Source of the DNA: Thermophilibacter immobilis
Lineage (GTDB): Bacteria; Actinomycetota; Coriobacteriia; Coriobacteriales; Atopobiaceae
Direction of reading: 5' to 3'
NCBI RefSeq assembly: GCF_015277515.1
Contig: NZ_CP063767.1
Coordinates: 1,178,001-1,242,000, forward strand
Length of the DNA stretch: 64,000 bases
Shown: one piece after another, positions 61,394 to 64,000 of the stretch
Position numbering within the stretch: position 1 is the first letter of the stretch
Layout of the letters: each line of letters begins with the position of its first letter
The notes under the pieces: generated by a model
What the model was told of the DNA's origin: nothing
Seen by the model: only the letters and a program-made list of their open reading frames with translations
Database searches by the model: none
Position numbers and translations under genes: made by a program

Positions 61394-61775
61394 AGCCAGG
61401 AGCAGCGCGACGGGAACCTACTACGCCTTCTGGAACGACGGGGAGTCGATCGTGAGCTACACCTACGTCCTGGGCGAGGGCGGCACCGAGCCCCTGCCGC
61501 TCGCGGGGTACGACGCGACGGACCAGATAGCACAAGACGGCGTGGACGAGAACGAGGACTCAGAGGGGCCGCGCTGGGACGTCGACGACAACCTCGTGAG
61601 CCTCTCGTCCGCACCCGAGGAGCCGACCCTTCCCGACGGCGGCGTCTCCTACGAGGTCGACGGGCGTAGGGGTTCGCGCGTGCTCTCTCCGACGAGCTAT
61701 TCCCCGTTTTTGCATGAGACCCTCTACGAGGACTTCAGCAAGACGCTGGAGAACATGAGCGTATCGTCCTCCTAG
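61391..61775 (+). pseudogene. detached outer domain of the frameshifted zinc-ribbon protein
   Basis: An open frame shifted relative to the upstream part continues from the C8 tract (61383-61390) to a TAG at 61773-61775. Its product has coherent protein character (TGTYYAFWNDGESIVSYTYV, FLHETLYEDFSKTLENM) and no ribosome site or plausible start of its own. It is most likely the second half of the same gene, off at this tract length through mutation, phase variation or a homopolymer sequencing error. Confidence 0.65.
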
Positions 61776-61793
61776 TCGTCGGAGCAGGACAGA

Positions 61794-61828
61794 CGGGCCC
61801 CGGTATCTCCATCGGAGCCCGCTTTTTT
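61794..61828 (+). terminator. intrinsic terminator after the zinc-ribbon gene
   Basis: CGGGCCCCG-loop-CGGAGCCCG (one mismatch) followed by CTTTTTTGG, 18 nt after the stop codon. Directly downstream lies a second palindrome GGGCCCC-CT-GGGGCCC. Confidence 0.75.
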
Positions 61829-61860
61829 GGGCCCCCTGGGGCCCGTCTCAGTCAAAACGA

Positions 61861-61985
61861 GACTTGTCAATAGATTTTTACGAATACCCCAAGTAGCGCC
61901 AAAAACGACGCGCCCTCTACCTGCACGTTCTTTGGAGAAGTGACTTCTGATACTCGGAGGTGCGAAGAAAATCTATTGACAAGTC
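61861..61985. repeat. 125-bp element bounded by 18-bp perfect inverted repeats
   Basis: GACTTGTCAATAGATTTT at 61861-61878 and its exact complement at 61968-61985 enclose 89 bp containing GAAGT-G-ACTTC and AAAAACGA. Like the element at 58993, it lies between convergent genes (the zinc-ribbon gene and argF), and both its arms and its total size are similar, although the arm sequences differ. No transposase. Confidence 0.85.
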
Positions 61986-62004
61986 CCCCTCGGCCCAAAA
62001 AATC

Positions 62005-63006
62005 CTACTGCGGGTCCCTCAAAGTCGCGTACATCACCGCTTTTATGGTATGCAGGCGGTTCTCGGCCTCCTCGAAGACGCGCGAGCGTGGTCCCTCGAA
62101 GACCTCGTCGGTGACCTCGAGCTCGGGCAGGCCGAACTTCTGGTAGACCTCCTCGCCCACGTCGGTCTTGCGGTCGTGGAAGCTCGGCAGACAGTGCATG
62201 AAGATCGCGTCGGGGGCGGCCTCGCCCATGAGCCGCGCGTTCACCTGATAGGGCGAGAGGAGCTCGATGCGCTTGCCCCACAGCTCGGCAGGCTCGCCCA
62301 TGGAGACCCAGATGTCGGTGTAGATGACGGAGGCCCCGCGCGCCCCAGCGGCCACGTCCTCGGTCAGCTCGATCTTGGAGCCCGACTCCTCGGCAAGAGC
62401 GCGGCAGGTGCCCACGAGCGCGGAATCGGGCATCTGGGCGGCGGGGCCGCACGCGCAGAAGTCGATGCCGAGCTTGGCGCAGACCACCATGAGCGAGTTG
62501 CCCACGTTGTTGCCGGCGTCACCCATGAACGTGACCTTGCGCCCGCGCATCTCGCCGAACTCCTCCTGCATGGTAAGGACGTCGGCGAGCATCTGCGTGG
62601 GGTGGAACTCGGTGGTGAGGCCGTTCCAGACCGGCACGCCCGCGTGGGTGGCGAGGGTCTCGACGCGCTCCTGCCCGAACCCGCGGTACTCGATGCCGTC
62701 GAACATGCTCCCGAGCACGCGCGCGGTGTCCTCGATCGACTCCTTCTTGCCGATCTGCGAGGCCGAGGGGTCCAGGTAGACGGCGTGCATGCCGAGGTCG
62801 CGGGCACCCACCTCGAATGCGCAGCGCGTGCGCGTCGAGGTCTTCTCGAAGATGAGGGCGACGTTCTTGCCCTCGAGGTAGCGATGAGGCTCGCCCGCGC
62901 GCTTGGCGCGCTTGAGGTCGGCCGCGAGGTCGAGAAGGCCTCGGATCTCCTCGGGGGTGAAGTCGAGGAGCTTCAGAAAGCTGCGTCCGGAAAGGCTGGA
63001 TGCCAT
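62005..63006 (-). CDS. argF: ornithine carbamoyltransferase
   Basis: Interconverts ornithine + carbamoyl phosphate and citrulline; next to arcA it most likely runs catabolically (arcB role). [19 protein letters not shown] holds the carbamoyl-phosphate site, [15 protein letters not shown] and [13 protein letters not shown] the middle, and [10 protein letters not shown] the ornithine loop Cys. 333 residues from the ATG at 63006, with AAGGAGG upstream. It follows arcA by 81 nt. Confidence 0.93.
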   Translation of the reverse strand: MASSLSGRSFLKLLDFTPEEIRGLLDLAADLKRAKRAGEPHRYLEGKNVALIFEKTSTRTRCAFEVGARDLGMHAVYLDPSASQIGKKESIEDTARVLGSMFDGIEYRGFGQERVETLATHAGVPVWNGLTTEFHPTQMLADVLTMQEEFGEMRGRKVTFMGDAGNNVGNSLMVVCAKLGIDFCACGPAAQMPDSALVGTCRALAEESGSKIELTEDVAAGARGASVIYTDIWVSMGEPAELWGKRIELLSPYQVNARLMGEAAPDAIFMHCLPSFHDRKTDVGEEVYQKFGLPELEVTDEVFEGPRSRVFEEAENRLHTIKAVMYATLRDPQ

Positions 63007-63087
63007 GGTCCCTCCTTGTGGGCGCTCGGCGCCCGTCGTCGTGTGCTGGCGCAAGCGCCACCAGAAATTGTATCCCAGCCCCGGGGC

Positions 63088-64000
63088 CTAGAGCTCGTCG
63101 CGCCAGAAGGCCATGCTCATGCAGTGCGGGCCGCCGCGTCCGCGCGAGAGCTCGGCGGACGGCACCTCAAGCAGCTCGAGGCCGGCGCGGGAGAGGATGT
63201 CGTTGGTCACGGAGTTGCGCTGGTAGACGAAGATTCGACCCGGACGAACGCAGAGCGTGTTGGACCCGTCGTTCCACTGCTCGCGCGCACTCGCGATCTC
63301 GTCGCCCCCGCCGCACTTGATGAGCCGCACGCCGCCCACGCCCAGGGCCTGGGCGAGAATCGCGTCGAGGGTGCCGTCGAGCTGGCGGATGCGCACCTCG
63401 CCCGCGCATGCCCCGCGCGCGAGCTCGAAGACGCGCAGGGTCCCCAGGATGGCCGGATGCACGGTGAAGGTGTCCACGTCGACCTGGGTGAAGACCGTGT
63501 CGAGGTGCATGAAGGAGCGCTTGTGCGGAATGGAGAACGCGAAGACGCGCTCGACGCCGGAGGGGGGCTCCCCCCACAGGAGGCGGTGGGACAGGGAGTC
63601 AATCGCGGCGGGCTGGGTGCGCTCGGAGATGCCCACGCCAAGGACGCGGGGACCCAGCACGAGGATGTCGCCGCCCTCGATGTGGTAGGCAGAGCCGCTC
63701 TCGTGCCAGCGGGGCACGCCCGCGTAGGCGGGGTGATAGCGAAAGACGAAGTCACCAAAGATCGACTCGCGCCGCCGCGTCGCGCAGAGCATGCGATTCA
63801 TCGAGACGCCCCGCCCGATGACCGAGAAGGTGTCGCGCGTGAAGTAGGCGTTGGGGATGGGGTCCACGACCAGCGGGGAGACGGCGTTGCCGTGGGTGAG
63901 CATGAGGTCAGCGAGCGACAGGAGCGACGAGGGCGCGAGGTCGAGCTCGTCGGCGCGCACGCCCTCGATGCACTTGTCGACGAGGGCCGTGGTGTCCGCA
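63088..64000 (-). CDS. arcA: arginine deiminase, 5' end outside window
   Basis: Hydrolyses arginine to citrulline and ammonia, first step of the ATP-yielding and acid-resisting ADI pathway. The visible 304 codons include DPIPNAYFTRDTFSVIG, YHIEGGDILVLGP, the FMHLDTVFT His and the nucleophile Cys in RGGPHCMSMAFW near the C-terminus. The open frame continues to the window edge (ALVDKCIEGVRADEL), so about 100 N-terminal residues are missing. With argF it makes carbamoyl phosphate; the carbamate kinase gene (arcC) is not in view. Confidence 0.94.
   Translation of the reverse strand, partial: ADTTALVDKCIEGVRADELDLAPSSLLSLADLMLTHGNAVSPLVVDPIPNAYFTRDTFSVIGRGVSMNRMLCATRRRESIFGDFVFRYHPAYAGVPRWHESGSAYHIEGGDILVLGPRVLGVGISERTQPAAIDSLSHRLLWGEPPSGVERVFAFSIPHKRSFMHLDTVFTQVDVDTFTVHPAILGTLRVFELARGACAGEVRIRQLDGTLDAILAQALGVGGVRLIKCGGGDEIASAREQWNDGSNTLCVRPGRIFVYQRNSVTNDILSRAGLELLEVPSAELSRGRGGPHCMSMAFWRDEL

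Overview
The window is a chromosomal segment of a high-GC, low-gap actinobacterium. Several features point to the class Coriobacteriia, most likely an Olsenella/Atopobium-type anaerobe: gene order that resembles Firmicutes (dprA-trmFO-xerC-rpsB-tsf-pyrH-frr-uppS-cdsA-dxr; rplU-rpmA-obgE-proBA-nadD-yqeK-rsfS; glyQ-glyS-ppsR-ppdK), heterotetrameric glycyl-tRNA synthetase, pyruvate phosphate dikinase and an arginine deiminase pathway. The taxon is inferred from gene content only. I see no prophage, insertion sequence, CRISPR array or conjugative gene.

Layout. 1-6.0 kb (minus): translation and lipid-precursor block rpsB-tsf, pyrH-frr-uppS-cdsA-dxr (dxr cut by the window edge). 6.0-13 kb (minus): xerC, trmFO, dprA, comM, yraN, rnhB, rplS. 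13-24.2 kb (minus): an anchored DUF6273-like protein, dgt, ppdK with a half-length ppsR, glyS-glyQ, then rpsP-khpA-rimM-trmD-lepB. 24.4-27.7 kb (plus): an OmpR/EnvZ-type two-component pair and DNA polymerase IV. 27.7-34 kb (minus): rplU-rpmA-obgE-proB-proA-nadD-yqeK-rsfS. 34-42.9 kb (minus): cell-shape operon (TPR protein-mreB-mreC-mreD-mrdA-rodA-DUF697 protein) preceded by a cyclophilin. 43-49.2 kb (minus): zinc-ribbon membrane protein, aconitase, CtpE-like P-type ATPase. 49.6 kb: tRNA-Arg(CCG). 49.9-58.9 kb (plus): a shikimate/Phe/Tyr cluster aroF-tyrA-aroB-aroA-aroC-pheA-aroE::aroK and then a separately promoted EIIB::aroQ fusion. 59.2-64 kb: 5-formyl-THF cyclo-ligase, trpS, a frameshifted zinc-ribbon gene, and argF/arcA (arcA cut by the window edge).

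How it works together. Most genes are packed with 0-4 nt overlaps (GTGA, ATGA, TGATG), so translational coupling is widespread. The aro cluster encodes every step from PEP + erythrose-4-P to chorismate, plus prephenate dehydrogenase and chorismate mutase/prephenate dehydratase. The dehydroquinase step is carried by a protein whose N-terminal ~80 residues look like a glucose-family PTS EIIB domain with its phosphorylatable cysteine. This fusion, with its own promoter and an 18-bp palindrome on the -35 box, is the strongest candidate for an undescribed system here: a possible link between PEP/PTS state and aromatic biosynthesis. Other notable items are two ~125-bp elements with long perfect inverted repeats, both between convergent genes; a PpsR lacking its P-loop half beside ppdK; and homopolymer tracts that set, or break, expression of two anchored proteins.
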